Source: Paralithodes platypus (lineage: Eukaryota; Arthropoda; Malacostraca; Decapoda; Lithodidae). From it: 64,000 nucleotides of DNA. The notes under the pieces were generated by a model. The model ran no database searches and was not told where the DNA came from. It worked only from the letters and a program-made list of their open reading frames with translations. The stretch covers positions 43,397,632 to 43,461,631 of the forward strand of contig CM064509.1 of the NCBI GenBank assembly GCA_032716605.1, given 5' to 3'. Of the stretch, positions 38,801 to 42,799 are shown in pieces (the first letter of the stretch is position 1; each line of letters opens with the position of its first letter). The position numbers were made by a program, and so were the translations under genes.

Positions 38801-39351
38801 TAAATTTCATTCTAGCTATATTTAGACAATTTTGTGCCATTCAAGAAGGATCTGTGATATTAAAAAGCATTGAAATAGGTCCAAGTCTGTTAATTGTTGG
38901 CCCTTTTAAAACTGAATAAAATAGTCTAATAGTAGCCAGAATAAAGCTAAAAAGGCATCGCCGATTCGCCGATACAGAAGGGGATAATCCTGTGTCATGG
39001 CAACTCTAGATTGCCTCCACAATAGTGATTCTGCTCCCTGGAAAGTTGCATTTCGGTGCACCCATACCAACCCATAACAGGATTGCGTGTCTAAACCCAA
39101 ACATTGGAGTGTACCATATTGATATCATTGCACTAAAAGCTTTAATCTGCTCCAAATGTGAAATTCCATTATTTACAAATTATATTTTCTGATAAATATT
39201 CTACCAACTTGTCACCTCGTTAGTTATAGTTCTTAGATGTGCATGTTTCTTTATCGTAGACTTTGATTCAAATTTAATTGCATCCACACTTAAACATAAT
39301 ATTTTTTCTCCACAGAGGTACACGTTGCCATCCAATGCCGAGTGCCGCTAA
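709..39351 (+). CDS. A2M: Alpha-2-macroglobulin (thioester protein), 19 exons, 5'-partial
   Basis: Joined exons: 709-912, 2772-2951, 5909-6083, 7487-7654, 9722-9789, 10163-10223, 21540-21759, 26270-26498, 26633-26859, 27064-27146, 29850-29971, 31131-31281, 31949-32082, 32832-32936, 34167-34440, 37012-37163, 37561-37773, 38121-38522, 39316-39351. They sum to 3204 nt: 1067 codons plus TAA, with phases matching at all 18 junctions. The family traps proteases: cleavage of the bait region collapses the macroglobulin cage and exposes the Cys-Gln thioester, which links covalently to the protease. In arthropods it is a secreted haemolymph protein. Visible marks are [29 protein letters not shown] (residues ~588-596), [31 protein letters not shown] and VYDYYQPEF. 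About 400 N-terminal residues (signal peptide and first macroglobulin domains) should lie upstream, by comparison with the usual ~1450-1500. A CD109 or TEP-type paralogue was considered. The long bait segment and the lack of a C-terminal membrane anchor favour the A2M subfamily. Confidence 0.93.
925..2023. mobile_element. hAT-type non-autonomous DNA element (1099 bp)
   Basis: The ends are inverted repeats: TAGAGATGGAACGAATAT at the left and its near reverse complement at the right (ATATTCGGTCCATCTCTA). They are flanked by 8-bp direct repeats, GTTTATAC (917-924) and GTCTATAC (2024-2031), with one mismatch. An 8-bp duplication with TAGAG-type ends is typical of hAT elements. Subterminal GAATACGAATA motifs repeat near both ends. 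No transposase frame is visible, so the element depended on a partner elsewhere. Confidence 0.8.
2026..2320. mobile_element. 295-bp inverted-repeat MITE
   Basis: Left end CTATACCCTGTTCCAA and right end TTGGAATAGGGTATAG are inverted repeats that extend, imperfectly, for about 55 bp on each side (AGTCCA and AACCTCTA.AACTC blocks recur in both arms). The left arm is partly duplicated in tandem (about 2040-2120 and 2130-2210). TA at both ends suggests a TA target. The 8-bp duplication of the neighbouring hAT element overlaps its left terminus, so the hAT element probably landed in its edge. Confidence 0.65.
2321..2771. other. Intron 1 remainder
   Basis: Unassigned AT-rich sequence between the MITE and exon 2. 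It ends in a pyrimidine-containing tract and the acceptor TTTCAG at 2766-2771. Confidence 0.4.
2772..2951 (+). CDS. A2M: A2M exon 2 of window (MG5)
   Basis: Acceptor ends at 2771; donor GTTAGT starts at 2952. The exon is 180 nt, phase 0/0, residues 69-128. The segment starting VISRGRIQY and ending in [10 protein letters not shown] is the MG5 strand pattern of macroglobulins (the V.SRG..Q and IP....P.AR signatures). The 3' splice site is preceded by a simple AT-rich intron end. Confidence 0.88.
2952..3597. other. Intron 2, left part
   Basis: AT-rich intron sequence with no gene or recognised repeat. It runs up to the target duplication of the LINE that begins at 3611. Confidence 0.4.
3608..5304 (+). 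pseudogene. LINE family A reverse transcriptase, broken
   Basis: Fragments of one polymerase lie in consecutive frames: 3608-3901 ([11 protein letters not shown], the usual start of the RT region), 3982-4533 (RT palm with [13 protein letters not shown] and FADD), 4481-4678, 4682-5011 and 5008-5304. The breaks are an in-frame stop at 3901, another near 3966, a frameshift after FADD at about 4518, a stop at 4678 and a shift at about 5010. It is not expected to yield a working enzyme. Confidence 0.8.
3611..5312 (+). mobile_element. 5'-truncated LINE (family A) with 13-bp target duplication
   Basis: The insert is bounded by a perfect 13-bp direct repeat, ATTACCGTTAATG, at 3598-3610 and 5313-5325. 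It ends in an (ATAG)n tail after a reading frame ending [13 protein letters not shown]. Broken frames encode the reverse transcriptase fingers/palm ([29 protein letters not shown]) and the thumb/C-terminal region. The endonuclease and 5' end are missing, as expected from incomplete target-primed reverse transcription. I did not settle the clade. Confidence 0.88.
5326..5800. other. Intron 2, right part
   Basis: AT-rich sequence after the LINE and before the dinucleotide tract. I see nothing coding or clearly repetitive in it. Confidence 0.4.
5803..5882. repeat. (TG)n then 52-nt T run before exon 3
   Basis: A TG dinucleotide array (5803-5830) runs directly into an unbroken run of about 52 T (5831-5882). 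Only 26 bp separate the run from the acceptor of exon 3, so it extends the polypyrimidine tract. The run length is likely to vary between individuals and to be imprecise in the assembly. Confidence 0.9.
5909..6083 (+). CDS. A2M: A2M exon 3 of window (MG5/MG6)
   Basis: Acceptor TTTTTCAG ends at 5908; donor GTAAGT starts at 6084. The exon is 175 nt, phase 0/1, residues 129-186. It starts [13 protein letters not shown] and contains the [11 protein letters not shown] and PESVCSLG blocks, matching the MG5-MG6 boundary of A2M with its conserved cysteines. Confidence 0.9.
6322..7183 (+). mobile_element. LINE 3' end (family B) with 11-bp target duplication
   Basis: Flanked by the direct repeat ACAGAATATAT at 6311-6321 and 7184-7194. 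The 3' tail is an (AAC)n microsatellite directly after the stop codon at 7160-7162. The body is open from 6323 to 7162 and encodes the RT thumb and C-terminal region ([17 protein letters not shown], then a C-x(11)-H-x(8)-C cluster, [10 protein letters not shown]). It is 5'-truncated. A second copy of the same 3' end lies at the right edge of the window in reverse. Confidence 0.87.
6323..7162 (+). pseudogene. LINE family B polymerase C-terminus (280 codons, uninterrupted)
   Basis: This is an uninterrupted reading frame for the terminal part of a non-LTR retrotransposon ORF2. It begins inside the RT thumb ([18 protein letters not shown]) and passes a histidine/cysteine cluster near the end. It lacks the catalytic palm, so it cannot act as a polymerase. 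The frame is intact, which suggests a fairly recent insertion. Confidence 0.8.
7487..7654 (+). CDS. A2M: A2M exon 4 of window (MG6)
   Basis: Acceptor CCTTTAG ends at 7486; donor GTAATA starts at 7655. The exon is 168 nt, phase 1/1, residues 187-242. The first codon is completed as Gly, giving [10 protein letters not shown], the family's AVD.SVLL position. The remainder ([13 protein letters not shown]) belongs to MG6 before the bait region. Confidence 0.87.
7850..8360 (-). mobile_element. LINE family C (RTE-like) 3' fragment
   Basis: The minus-strand frame 7901-8284 encodes [28 protein letters not shown] and [13 protein letters not shown], the end of a non-LTR polymerase. The same family recurs at 10334-11960, 12251-14882, 22640-26035 and 28000-29625. 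The clade (RTE-like) is my guess. The exact ends here are uncertain because no target duplication was found. Confidence 0.75.
8361..9721. other. Intron 4 remainder, unassigned, with short inverted repeats
   Basis: No exon-like frame is visible. Landmarks are a TTAACCCGGC motif near 8464 that resembles one end of the TTAA MITEs seen later (no matching right end found), a purine/pyrimidine inverted repeat at 8794-8831 (GGAGGAG... / ...CCTCC), and an (AC)n tract with ATATATGTGTG at 9067-9092. Confidence 0.4.
9722..9789 (+). CDS. A2M: A2M exon 5 of window (MG6)
   Basis: Acceptor TTTTCAG ends at 9721; donor GTGAGT starts at 9790. The exon is 68 nt, phase 1/0, residues 243-265. It encodes the stretch containing [17 protein letters not shown], which corresponds to the variable MG6 loop before the bait region. 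Confidence 0.8.
10163..10223 (+). CDS. A2M: A2M exon 6 of window (just before bait region)
   Basis: Acceptor TTTTTCAG ends at 10162; donor GTGAGT starts at 10224. The exon is 61 nt, phase 0/1, residues 266-285: [20 protein letters not shown]. The ....D.G....S......PC pattern matches the position where the cysteine precedes the bait region in A2M. It is very short, but its frame joins perfectly on both sides. Confidence 0.82.
10334..11960 (-). mobile_element. LINE family C copy, minus strand, 5'-truncated
   Basis: The 3' tail is (TACA)n at 10334-10350, matching the (TATG)n tail of the plus copies. Frames 10390-10599, 10644-11036 and 11043-11411 encode the C-terminus, the post-RT region ([18 protein letters not shown]) and the RT end with a Cys-rich CAVCGKGVG...CSIC finger. 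The copy breaks off at about 11960. The catalytic motif reads YADY rather than YADD. Several stops and frameshifts make it a dead copy. Confidence 0.82.
12920..13355. mobile_element. 436-bp TTAA-flanked MITE (piggyBac-type)
   Basis: Bounded by TTAA on both sides (12916-12919 and 13356-13359). The terminal inverted repeats are CCCGTGGAGCCCCGGC and GCTGGGGCTGGATGGG. It interrupts the LINE exactly where the uninterrupted copy at about 24272-24295 reads ATTATTAAAGATGAGAA. Ends of CCC...GGG with a TTAA duplication are the piggyBac pattern. The interior is GC-rich and carries no transposase. Confidence 0.9.
13501..14130 (+). pseudogene. LINE family C reverse transcriptase palm, interrupted
   Basis: A 209-residue frame carries the RT core of family [59 protein letters not shown] and [11 protein letters not shown], then the cysteine finger. 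It ends at a TGA in place of the Arg codon expected in CSICRRW (14128-14130). The other copies read CGA here, so this is a C-to-T change, possibly at a CpG. Confidence 0.75.
15915..18081 (-). pseudogene. Tigger-like transposase, multiply frameshifted
   Basis: Frames read in order on the minus strand: 18081-17761 (start [17 protein letters not shown], psq/CENP-B helix-turn-helix [11 protein letters not shown]), 17586-17236 (first catalytic Asp in [10 protein letters not shown]), 17357-17034 (second Asp in [10 protein letters not shown]), 17088-16855, 16934-16650, and a C-terminal tail through SFFTPTP (about 16460) into an acidic repeat tail to 15915. It has at least four frame breaks and stops at 16650 and near 16400. 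The enzyme would cut and paste elements with CAGT ends at TA sites; this copy is inactive. Confidence 0.82.
15950..16205 (-). repeat. 12/18-bp tandem array coding Ser-Glu-Met/Val-Glu-Lys repeats
   Basis: On the minus strand the frame 15915-16313 is dominated by about 15 copies of S-E-[MV]-E with one or two variable residues between copies (K, KD, KN, KK, EN, N or D), encoded by 12- to 18-bp units. It joins the transposase tail upstream through one stop codon at about 16400. It looks like an expanded charged tail of the transposase, not a separate gene. Confidence 0.75.
19496..20280 (+). mobile_element. Inverted 3' fragment of LINE family D inserted in family D
   Basis: Plus-strand frame 19677-20177, with upstream frame from about 19500 ([17 protein letters not shown]), encodes the RT thumb and C-terminus ([22 protein letters not shown]...). 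A 3' UTR and poly-A at 20260-20280 follow. The surrounding minus-strand LINE reads AEFYAQI on one side and [10 protein letters not shown] on the other, so this fragment interrupts it. It could be an insertion of a truncated copy or a twin-priming inversion. An insertion fits better because the 3' end is present twice. Confidence 0.75.
21540..21759 (+). CDS. A2M: A2M exon 7 of window (bait region)
   Basis: Acceptor CACTTGTAG ends at 21539; donor GTAAGA starts at 21760. The exon is 220 nt, phase 1/2, residues 286-358. It carries the protease-sensitive bait: a Gly-rich, low-complexity stretch ([38 protein letters not shown]) followed by the invariant [13 protein letters not shown]. Exposed Arg, Phe and acidic sites give several protease classes a target. 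The whole bait lies on one exon between 11.3 and 4.5 kb introns. No alternative bait exon was recognised in either intron. Confidence 0.92.
21760..22635. other. Intron 7, left part
   Basis: AT-rich intron with no open frame of interest. A short palindromic GGCCTCTGGCC lies near 22317, and the 22380-22600 region has the look of degraded repeat, but I could not assign it to a family. Confidence 0.35.
22640..26038 (+). mobile_element. LINE family C copy with endonuclease end, internal duplication and a MITE
   Basis: It starts in the apurinic endonuclease domain ([20 protein letters not shown] at 22657-22715, then a decayed stretch equivalent to [14 protein letters not shown]). It passes the pre-RT region, the RT (24451-24837, [16 protein letters not shown], catalytic box changed to YADYL) and the C-terminus, and ends in (TATG)n near 26030. 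A segment of about 538 bp is duplicated in tandem (23283-23812 and 23813-24350). A 211-bp MITE splits the end, and a ~45-bp partial duplication lies at 25630-25720. Confidence 0.8.
25351..25561. mobile_element. 211-bp TA-flanked MITE
   Basis: Left end CACTCGTGCTAATAAGTGAT and right end (reverse complement) CGGTCGCGCTAATATGTCAT are imperfect inverted repeats, with TA on both sides (25349-25350 and 25562-25563). It interrupts LINE sequence that is continuous in the other family C copies (…GTTAGAAGTGCAATGACGTA at about 14434-14452). Confidence 0.75.
26270..26498 (+). CDS. A2M: A2M exon 8 of window (MG6/MG7)
   Basis: Acceptor TCTTTCCAG ends at 26269; donor GTCAGT starts at 26499. The exon is 229 nt, phase 2/0, residues 359-435. 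It contains [10 protein letters not shown] and [18 protein letters not shown], two highly conserved A2M blocks after the bait region. It closes MG6 and opens MG7. Confidence 0.93.
26633..26859 (+). CDS. A2M: A2M exon 9 of window (MG7)
   Basis: Acceptor ATACGCAG ends at 26632; donor GTAATG starts at 26860. The exon is 227 nt, phase 0/2, residues 436-510. [14 protein letters not shown] leads into a [11 protein letters not shown] segment and ends with a cysteine pair position ([12 protein letters not shown]). The intron before it is only 134 bp. Confidence 0.9.
27064..27146 (+). CDS. A2M: A2M exon 10 of window (MG7 to CUB)
   Basis: Acceptor CTTTCAG ends at 27063; donor GTGAGA starts at 27147. 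The exon is 83 nt, phase 2/1, residues 511-538. [14 protein letters not shown] is the family's D..IKP..VE.EG block at the entry to the CUB domain. Confidence 0.92.
27147..27999. other. Intron 10, left part; possible TTAA element
   Basis: Mostly unassigned. TTAA occurs at 27492-27495 followed by CTCGACAAGCG, and ...GTCACCATGAG precedes TTAA at 27979-27982. That could bound a ~483-bp element, but the inverted repeat is weak. A CATATGAC motif is repeated in inverted form at 27917-27925 and 27958-27966. Confidence 0.35.
28000..29625 (-). mobile_element. LINE family C copy (minus), split by a family D 3' end
   Basis: 28000-28855 encodes, on the minus strand, the C-terminus and post-RT region (frames 28167-28361 and 28386-28658: [16 protein letters not shown]). 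29356-29621 encodes the RT ([25 protein letters not shown]). The two parts are separated by 28861-29355, which is family D sequence. The copy is strongly decayed. Confidence 0.72.
28861..29355 (-). mobile_element. LINE family D 3' fragment inserted in family C
   Basis: The sequence runs parallel to 12085-12250 plus 14990-15190: a GACAAAAGG...CTGTCTGTAACAAGTG block, GTCTGGACACACTGAGTTTGAAGC-like wording, and later GAACACTGATTATTGTA and CCTCCTCACACATG. These are the reverse complement of a family D C-terminus and 3' UTR. It is heavily mutated with no open frame. Confidence 0.7.
29850..29971 (+). CDS. A2M: A2M exon 11 of window (CUB, before thioester domain)
   Basis: Acceptor TATTGACAG ends at 29849. 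The donor is GTTTAA at 29972, a GT site but a poor match to consensus. The exon is 122 nt, phase 1/0, residues 539-579. [25 protein letters not shown] is the conserved LP...VEGSAR....GD block, which joins directly to [15 protein letters not shown] in the next exon. Confidence 0.92.
29972..31130. other. Intron 11, unassigned
   Basis: AT-rich intron of about 1.16 kb. Direct repeats of a GTAGGTCTA/GTAGGCATAGTATAG type occur around 30490-30560 (AGTATT.TAGGGTAGG twice). No exon-like frame was seen before the acceptor TATATCGCAG. Confidence 0.4.
31131..31281 (+). CDS. A2M: A2M exon 12 of window (thioester site)
   Basis: Acceptor ATATCGCAG ends at 31130; donor GTAAAC starts at 31282. The exon is 151 nt, phase 0/1, residues 580-629. 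The thioester motif GCGEQ is at 31161-31175 (residues 590-594), inside [10 protein letters not shown]. Both the Cys and the Gln needed for the bond are present. [18 protein letters not shown] follows as the first helix of the thioester domain. Confidence 0.96.
31365..31431. repeat. (TA)n and (TTTA)n microsatellites
   Basis: A TA-rich array with one CCGG break (31371-31408) is followed by (ATTT)n at 31409-31431, directly before the SINE-like segment. It resembles a retroposon tail and is therefore consistent with the minus-strand SINE next to it. Confidence 0.8.
31432..31530 (-). repeat. tRNA-derived SINE (family S), minus strand
   Basis: Read on the minus strand it gives GATAGCGTAATGCTTAGTGAG (A-box region) and CCTAGGTTCGAGTCC (a clear B-box, GGTTCGAGTCC). 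The same head recurs at 33200, 33538 and 40029. The (AAAT)n and TA-rich tail lies on its 3' side. Confidence 0.72.
31949..32082 (+). CDS. A2M: A2M exon 13 of window (thioester domain)
   Basis: Acceptor ATTTATAG ends at 31948; donor GTGAGC starts at 32083. The exon is 134 nt, phase 1/0, residues 630-674. It reads [19 protein letters not shown] and then [15 protein letters not shown], the classic thioester-domain helix signature. Confidence 0.95.
32083..32831. other. Intron 13, unassigned
   Basis: AT-rich intron of 749 bp with no recognised repeat or frame. It ends with acceptor AAATTCCAG. Confidence 0.4.
32832..32936 (+). CDS. A2M: A2M exon 14 of window (thioester domain)
   Basis: Acceptor ends at 32831; donor GTATGT starts at 32937. 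The exon is 105 nt, phase 0/0, residues 675-709. It contains [21 protein letters not shown], the conserved WL...Q...GCF..VG..... segment with its cysteine. Confidence 0.93.
33196..33425 (+). repeat. SINE family S, copy in intron 14 (first)
   Basis: Head GCGTAATGCTTAGTGCGCCG with B-box-like AGATTAGAGTCC, followed by a body TTCATTGATTTCATTAATTAGGTTTATTTG and an end containing CAGG.GTAATTCCTAGCGAGG. A second copy follows 338 bp later in the same orientation. Confidence 0.7.
33536..33690 (+). repeat. SINE family S, copy in intron 14 (second)
   Basis: ACGTAATGCTTCGTGCGCCG and CCTAGGTTAGAGTCC (a better-preserved B-box), then the same body as the first copy up to TTAATTGGTGTATTGG. It either forms a diverged direct repeat with 33196-33425 or records two separate insertions. 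Confidence 0.7.
34167..34440 (+). CDS. A2M: A2M exon 15 of window (thioester domain)
   Basis: Acceptor TACTGACAG ends at 34166; donor GTAAAT starts at 34441. The exon is 274 nt, phase 0/1, residues 710-800. It encodes [14 protein letters not shown], a [18 protein letters not shown] helix pair and [10 protein letters not shown]. These are the LTAYV..AL.E and YT.AL.AYA.AL.G patterns of the alpha-alpha toroid. Confidence 0.94.
34450..35037 (+). mobile_element. 588-bp TTAA-flanked MITE next to exon 15 donor
   Basis: Bounded by TTAA at 34446-34449 and 35038-35041, with CCTGTT... at the left and ...TTGCCGGG at the right. The interior matches the ~600-bp family seen at 45117, 58230, 58828 and 60000 (for example TTGGAAAAGTATTTGGGTGGT and the (A)GATAATTGGGGAGGGGGGGG block). 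It begins 9 bp after the exon's last base. Confidence 0.72.
35058..36850 (+). mobile_element. Solo LTR of the Ty3/gypsy-type element (1793 bp)
   Basis: It starts TGTGACGTTGACCACTCCG and ends CCCCAGTCGTAACA, with TG...CA termini. Four-base direct repeats, TTAG (35054-35057 and 36851-36854), flank it. It aligns end to end with the two LTRs of the 46519-54880 element. A TATATATAC box (35471-35479) lies about 30 bp before a CTCAGATC start-like motif. It is the product of recombination between two LTRs of an earlier full element in intron 15. Confidence 0.92.
37012..37163 (+). CDS. A2M: A2M exon 16 of window (thioester domain)
   Basis: Acceptor TTTTTCAG ends at 37011; donor GTAAGA starts at 37164. 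The exon is 152 nt, phase 1/0, residues 801-851. It contains [13 protein letters not shown] and [16 protein letters not shown], the family's E.TAY.LL...... and W...QRN..GGF.STQ motifs. Confidence 0.95.
37561..37773 (+). CDS. A2M: A2M exon 17 of window (end of thioester domain, CUB return)
   Basis: Acceptor TTCCCTCCAG ends at 37560; donor GTATGG starts at 37774. The exon is 213 nt, phase 0/0, residues 852-922. [12 protein letters not shown] continues directly from GGFYSTQ. F.VN.DN..LLQQ and the G.GCAVVQ end mark the second half of the CUB domain. Confidence 0.95.
38121..38522 (+). CDS. A2M: A2M exon 18 of window (receptor-binding domain)
   Basis: Acceptor TTGTATGCAG ends at 38120; donor GTTAGA starts at 38523. 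The exon is 402 nt, phase 0/0, residues 923-1056. It holds the C-terminal receptor-binding domain: [20 protein letters not shown], a lysine-rich helix ([14 protein letters not shown]), and [13 protein letters not shown]. In vertebrate A2M, lysines at the helix position bind clearance receptors. That role here is inferred from alignment only. Confidence 0.95.
39316..39351 (+). CDS. A2M: A2M exon 19, terminal exon
   Basis: Acceptor TCTCCACAG ends at 39315. Eleven codons, [11 protein letters not shown], are followed by TAA at 39349-39351. The short tail with a cysteine near the C-terminus matches the family's terminus. Confidence 0.93.
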   Translation, partial: RYTLPSNAECR

Positions 39352-39760
39352 GGGATCTACACCCATTGAGCACACCAGGAAGCTAGAGCAAATTTCAACA
39401 CAAACTCTACATGAATATGAATGATAATTTCGCCAAAACTGTATTCATGAAAGTTCTGTCCTGTTTAGAATTTTCTTGCTCTATTACTTACCCATTTCTA
39501 CATTTTTAGCTATTTTTTTTGTTTTATATAATTTAAGATACAAAGATATAGAATGTAACTGAAATTAGTTTGTCATAAAAATGCCAGAATATAGTTTGTA
39601 TTTATCAGTTTTTCAATATCATGAATCTACTATATCAAAATATTTGCGAAATATTTATTGTAGCATACGTTGCAATATGTGTTCGGTTGATTTTAATGTT
39701 TGTTTTATTGTTGTGGAAGGAGCAAATAAACCTCCAGTTTTATATATATATATATGACTT
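39352..39760 (+). terminator. A2M: A2M 3' UTR with polyadenylation signal
   Basis: An AT-rich untranslated region follows the stop. AATAAA at 39725-39730 is the first canonical hexamer after the stop. Cleavage would be expected about 15-30 bp later, near 39745-39760. Confidence 0.75.
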
Positions 39761-40027
39761 TTCTTTATCACCATACTCATCAGCTATTAGGTGCCCACTG
39801 CTGGACAAATGCCTCTCCTAACCTTTTCTAAGAATCCCGAGACTTTGCCAGTCATTGCAGTGTTACCCGGTAGTTTTTCTACCTCGTCTCCACCTTTTGT
39901 CTGGTCTTTTCCTGTCGCCTTTTCTTTCACTAGGGGTTCAGTCAGTTATTTTTGTATTTAATTCTTTGATATCTAGTATTCGATCAATGGATATCAAATT
40001 TTAATCGGGTACTTAAACTTTAACCGG

Positions 40028-40215
40028 CTTGATGGTGTTATGGTGCGAGTGTTAAACCTGTATGTGGTAACCCAGGTTAGAGTCTTGGGAAGATCACATT
40101 CTTCCATTGTTTTCATTGTGAAGAGTTTGGTGTTGGGAGAAAAAATAATAAATTAGATTACTATGTAGGCCTATTCAGGAATATTTCATAGCGAGGTCGG
40201 TCCTTAGAGATCTGT
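40028..40215 (+). repeat. SINE family S copy downstream of A2M
   Basis: Head CTTGATGGTGTTATGGTGCGAG, B-box-like CCAGGTTAGAGTC, then a body GGGAAGATCACATTCTTCCATTG and AATAAATTAGATTAC and an end TTCAGGAATATTTCATAGCGAGG. A piece of the same body recurs at 62742-62825. Confidence 0.7.
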
Positions 40216-40305
40216 GCCACACAAAAAGTTCTTTCCTTTCACTTGCACATTAGGCTATTCAGTGTGCAGTTCGGTGAGAGTACATGATTAAATTTATCTA
40301 CAGTA

Positions 40306-40440
40306 TTCGATAAATGGATATAAAATCGTAGTCGTATTTGACCTTTAACATACTTGATGGTGTAATGGTTAATGTTTAAGATGTGTATGTGGTAACAAAG
40401 GTGTTATACCAGTGTTTTTACCAGGTTTAGATTGGATTTG
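40306..40440 (+). repeat. Second, degraded SINE family S copy
   Basis: CAGTATTCGATAAATGGATAT and TACTTGATGGTGTAATGGTTAATG repeat the sequence 39972-40080 about 335 bp later. The flanking GTATTCGAT.AATGGATAT is included, so the pair looks like a duplicated segment and not two independent insertions. The B-box half is lost. Confidence 0.6.
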
Positions 40441-40823
40441 GTAGGTTCTACTTACCTGGAGAAGTCAAAATCACACAACACATGCACAGAAGAAACAAAG
40501 GGTAGCTTATAACACTCCCCCCTGGTACTACTCTTCTTGGCGGGGTTGGGGGGCTTCGGGGTCGGCAATTGGGGCTTGATGGGGGAGGGTTAGGGTTATT
40601 TCCCTCTCTCTCTCCTCAGCTTTTGTCATCAGCTTGACTAATTTTGAGTAGTTTTTCTTTCCTCATTCTGTTTTTCCCCTTCTATTCTTATTCTGTCCTA
40701 TTCGGCTGTCCTCGGGCGGCATACATCTCTTGTCTCCCTGGCCTGGCTAGGTAGTTGACTCCTGACCCGTTTTGTCTCTTCGGTTGCTGATGTGGCCGAA
40801 CTGACTTGATTCGGTTCCATGTC

Positions 40824-41006
40824 ATCTCAACCAGTAGACCATTTCAACCAGTAGACCATTTCAACCAGTAGCTCTCAACTAGTGCCAAATTAACCCAGAC
40901 CAACCAAACCAGTGCCAAAATATAGTTCTAACCTAACCTAACTGTATTGGTTGATTTGGTACTGGTTTAGAGCTACTGGTTGAGTTGACTGGTCATCACT
41001 TCATTC
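40824..41006. repeat. Long inverted repeat with ACCAGTAG direct repeats
   Basis: The left arm contains three copies of TTCAACCAGTAG/CCATTTCAACCAGTAGA and then CTCTCAACTAGTGCCAAAT. The right arm is the inverse (TTTGGTACTGGTTTAGAGCTACTGGTTGAG). It could fold into a hairpin with a short loop, as in a foldback MITE. The ends are unclear. Confidence 0.6.
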
Positions 41007-41566
41007 CCTTCGGTAATGCATTTTTTGCTTCTCGCTGTGATTTTGTTTTCGACCTTCGACCTGATCTTTCATTCTTCGTCCTGATCTCTTCTTGGTTGGT
41101 GTTGCGGTGTAGCAGTTCTTGCCTCTTCCTTCGGCCCTGCCCTATAAGAGATCTGATGTAAGCTTATGTGGTCCGGCTGAATTGGTGAAATGGCGAGAAA
41201 TTTCAGAGTGTCTTCACCTTCCTAGATTTGTTCCCCTCCTGCCCTTCCCTATCTATCTAGACTTGTTTAGTTATATATCTTGATCGAATCCTTTGGGCCA
41301 GCCCTACGAGAGGTTGTGGAGCTCAGTGGTCTGGTTAAACTAATATTAAAAAACAAAGAAAACAAAAACAGAACACTGAGTACATATTTTATGAACAGTT
41401 TTATTTATATACTCCTAAGGTTAACAATACTAATACTTCTAAGTGAATAAATAGTTAAAACCTAAATATGCCGAGCACAGGCGAGGATCCTCAATGGAAC
41501 TAGGAATATATTAGTTGTATCCAGAATTTTTCTCACGCAATATATAGGAACTGTCATAAGAACCTT
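41007..41566. other. Intergenic, unassigned
   Basis: No convincing open frame or recognised repeat was found. The segment ends at the poly-A side of the following minus-strand LINE. Confidence 0.35.
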
Positions 41567-42799
41567 TTTTATTTTTTTTAAGAGACCATGAACGGAGGAA
41601 GGAAAAACACAGATAAAAAAAAAAGGTCCATGTGCCTAAAGGCATCTTCCATTCATAAAATGTTTGTAACAACTGGATTTAAACATTTGTAGATTGTAAG
41701 TTTGTGGAAAGCAATTCGAGGGAAGTGAATTCCAAAGAGTAGTAGCTCTGGGGATAAATGAATTCTGATAAGCAGAAGTCCTGCATTGTGGAGGAGAAGG
41801 TGTAAATTCATGGGCACTCTCAGCTGCCCTAGTTCTACGGGGAAAGCTGTGGAGAGGCGGCACAATTGAAGCAAGTTCCTCGGAACAATTGCTGTGAAAA
41901 TATCTGTAGAATAATGCAAGGGATGCAACGTTTCTTTGTATGGATAATGTAGGAAGGTCCTGTGTGATTGCAGGGTTATTGATTAATCTAATGGCTTTAT
42001 TTTGAATTTTGTCCAACTGCCTCAATGCAACCACTCCACTTCCACCCCACAGAGGTGAACAGTAATCCATCTGAGAACGCACATGACTTTTATATATCAC
42101 GGCCAACTGCTCGTCAGTGAAGAATTCTCGAACTCTGTACAGGAGTCCCAGTTTTTTAGAGGCATTCTTAGCAATGCTTCTAACATAATGTGTCCAGCTC
42201 AAGTTAGTAGTTAATGTTACACCGAGAATGTCAATACTAGGGGAAGTGGGAATATTTACATCATTAAAAAATATATGCGAGTCCGTGAGATTCTGTCGGT
42301 TAGAAAATTTAATGTACTTGGTTTTCTGTGCATTAAAGGAAACTAGATTATTTTGTCCCCATCCATTAATTCTAGAAAGGTCCTGGTTCAGAGAAATTGC
42401 AGTGTTTATTTTTGAATTTATAAGATCGGGTTGGGTGAAAGAATTGGTAAATGTGAAGGAACTGTGGAGTGTCGAGTCATCTGCGTAGGAATGTATTGGA
42501 TTATGAGTGGTAGATATGAGATCATTGATATGAATGAGGAACAGAATTGGGGCCAAAACTGATCCCTGGGGAACACCAGCATTTATTGAGTGAAATTGAG
42601 AATAAAGGCCATCTACCATTACACATATTTTTCTGTTATGAAGATAAGAAGAAATTAGTGGAACTAATGATGCAAGGCCGTAGTGTGACATCTTCGACAA
42701 TAAGGATTGATGCCAGACTCTATCAAATGCCTTTGATATATCCAGTGCTATTGTATGTGTTTCACCATGTTGGTTGGTAGCTTGGTGAACCTGGATCAA
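41567..42799 (-). mobile_element. CR1/Jockey-like LINE (family E), 5'-truncated, intact 387-codon frame
   Basis: A single minus-strand frame (42799-41636) runs from the RT palm through the C-terminus: [51 protein letters not shown] with the catalytic YADD, the thumb LGLLYRVREFFTDEQLAVIY, and TTLWNSLPSNCFPQTYN near the end. A poly-A-like stretch (T run on the + strand, about 41567-41580) follows the 3' UTR. The 5' half (endonuclease and RT fingers) is missing. Confidence 0.87.
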
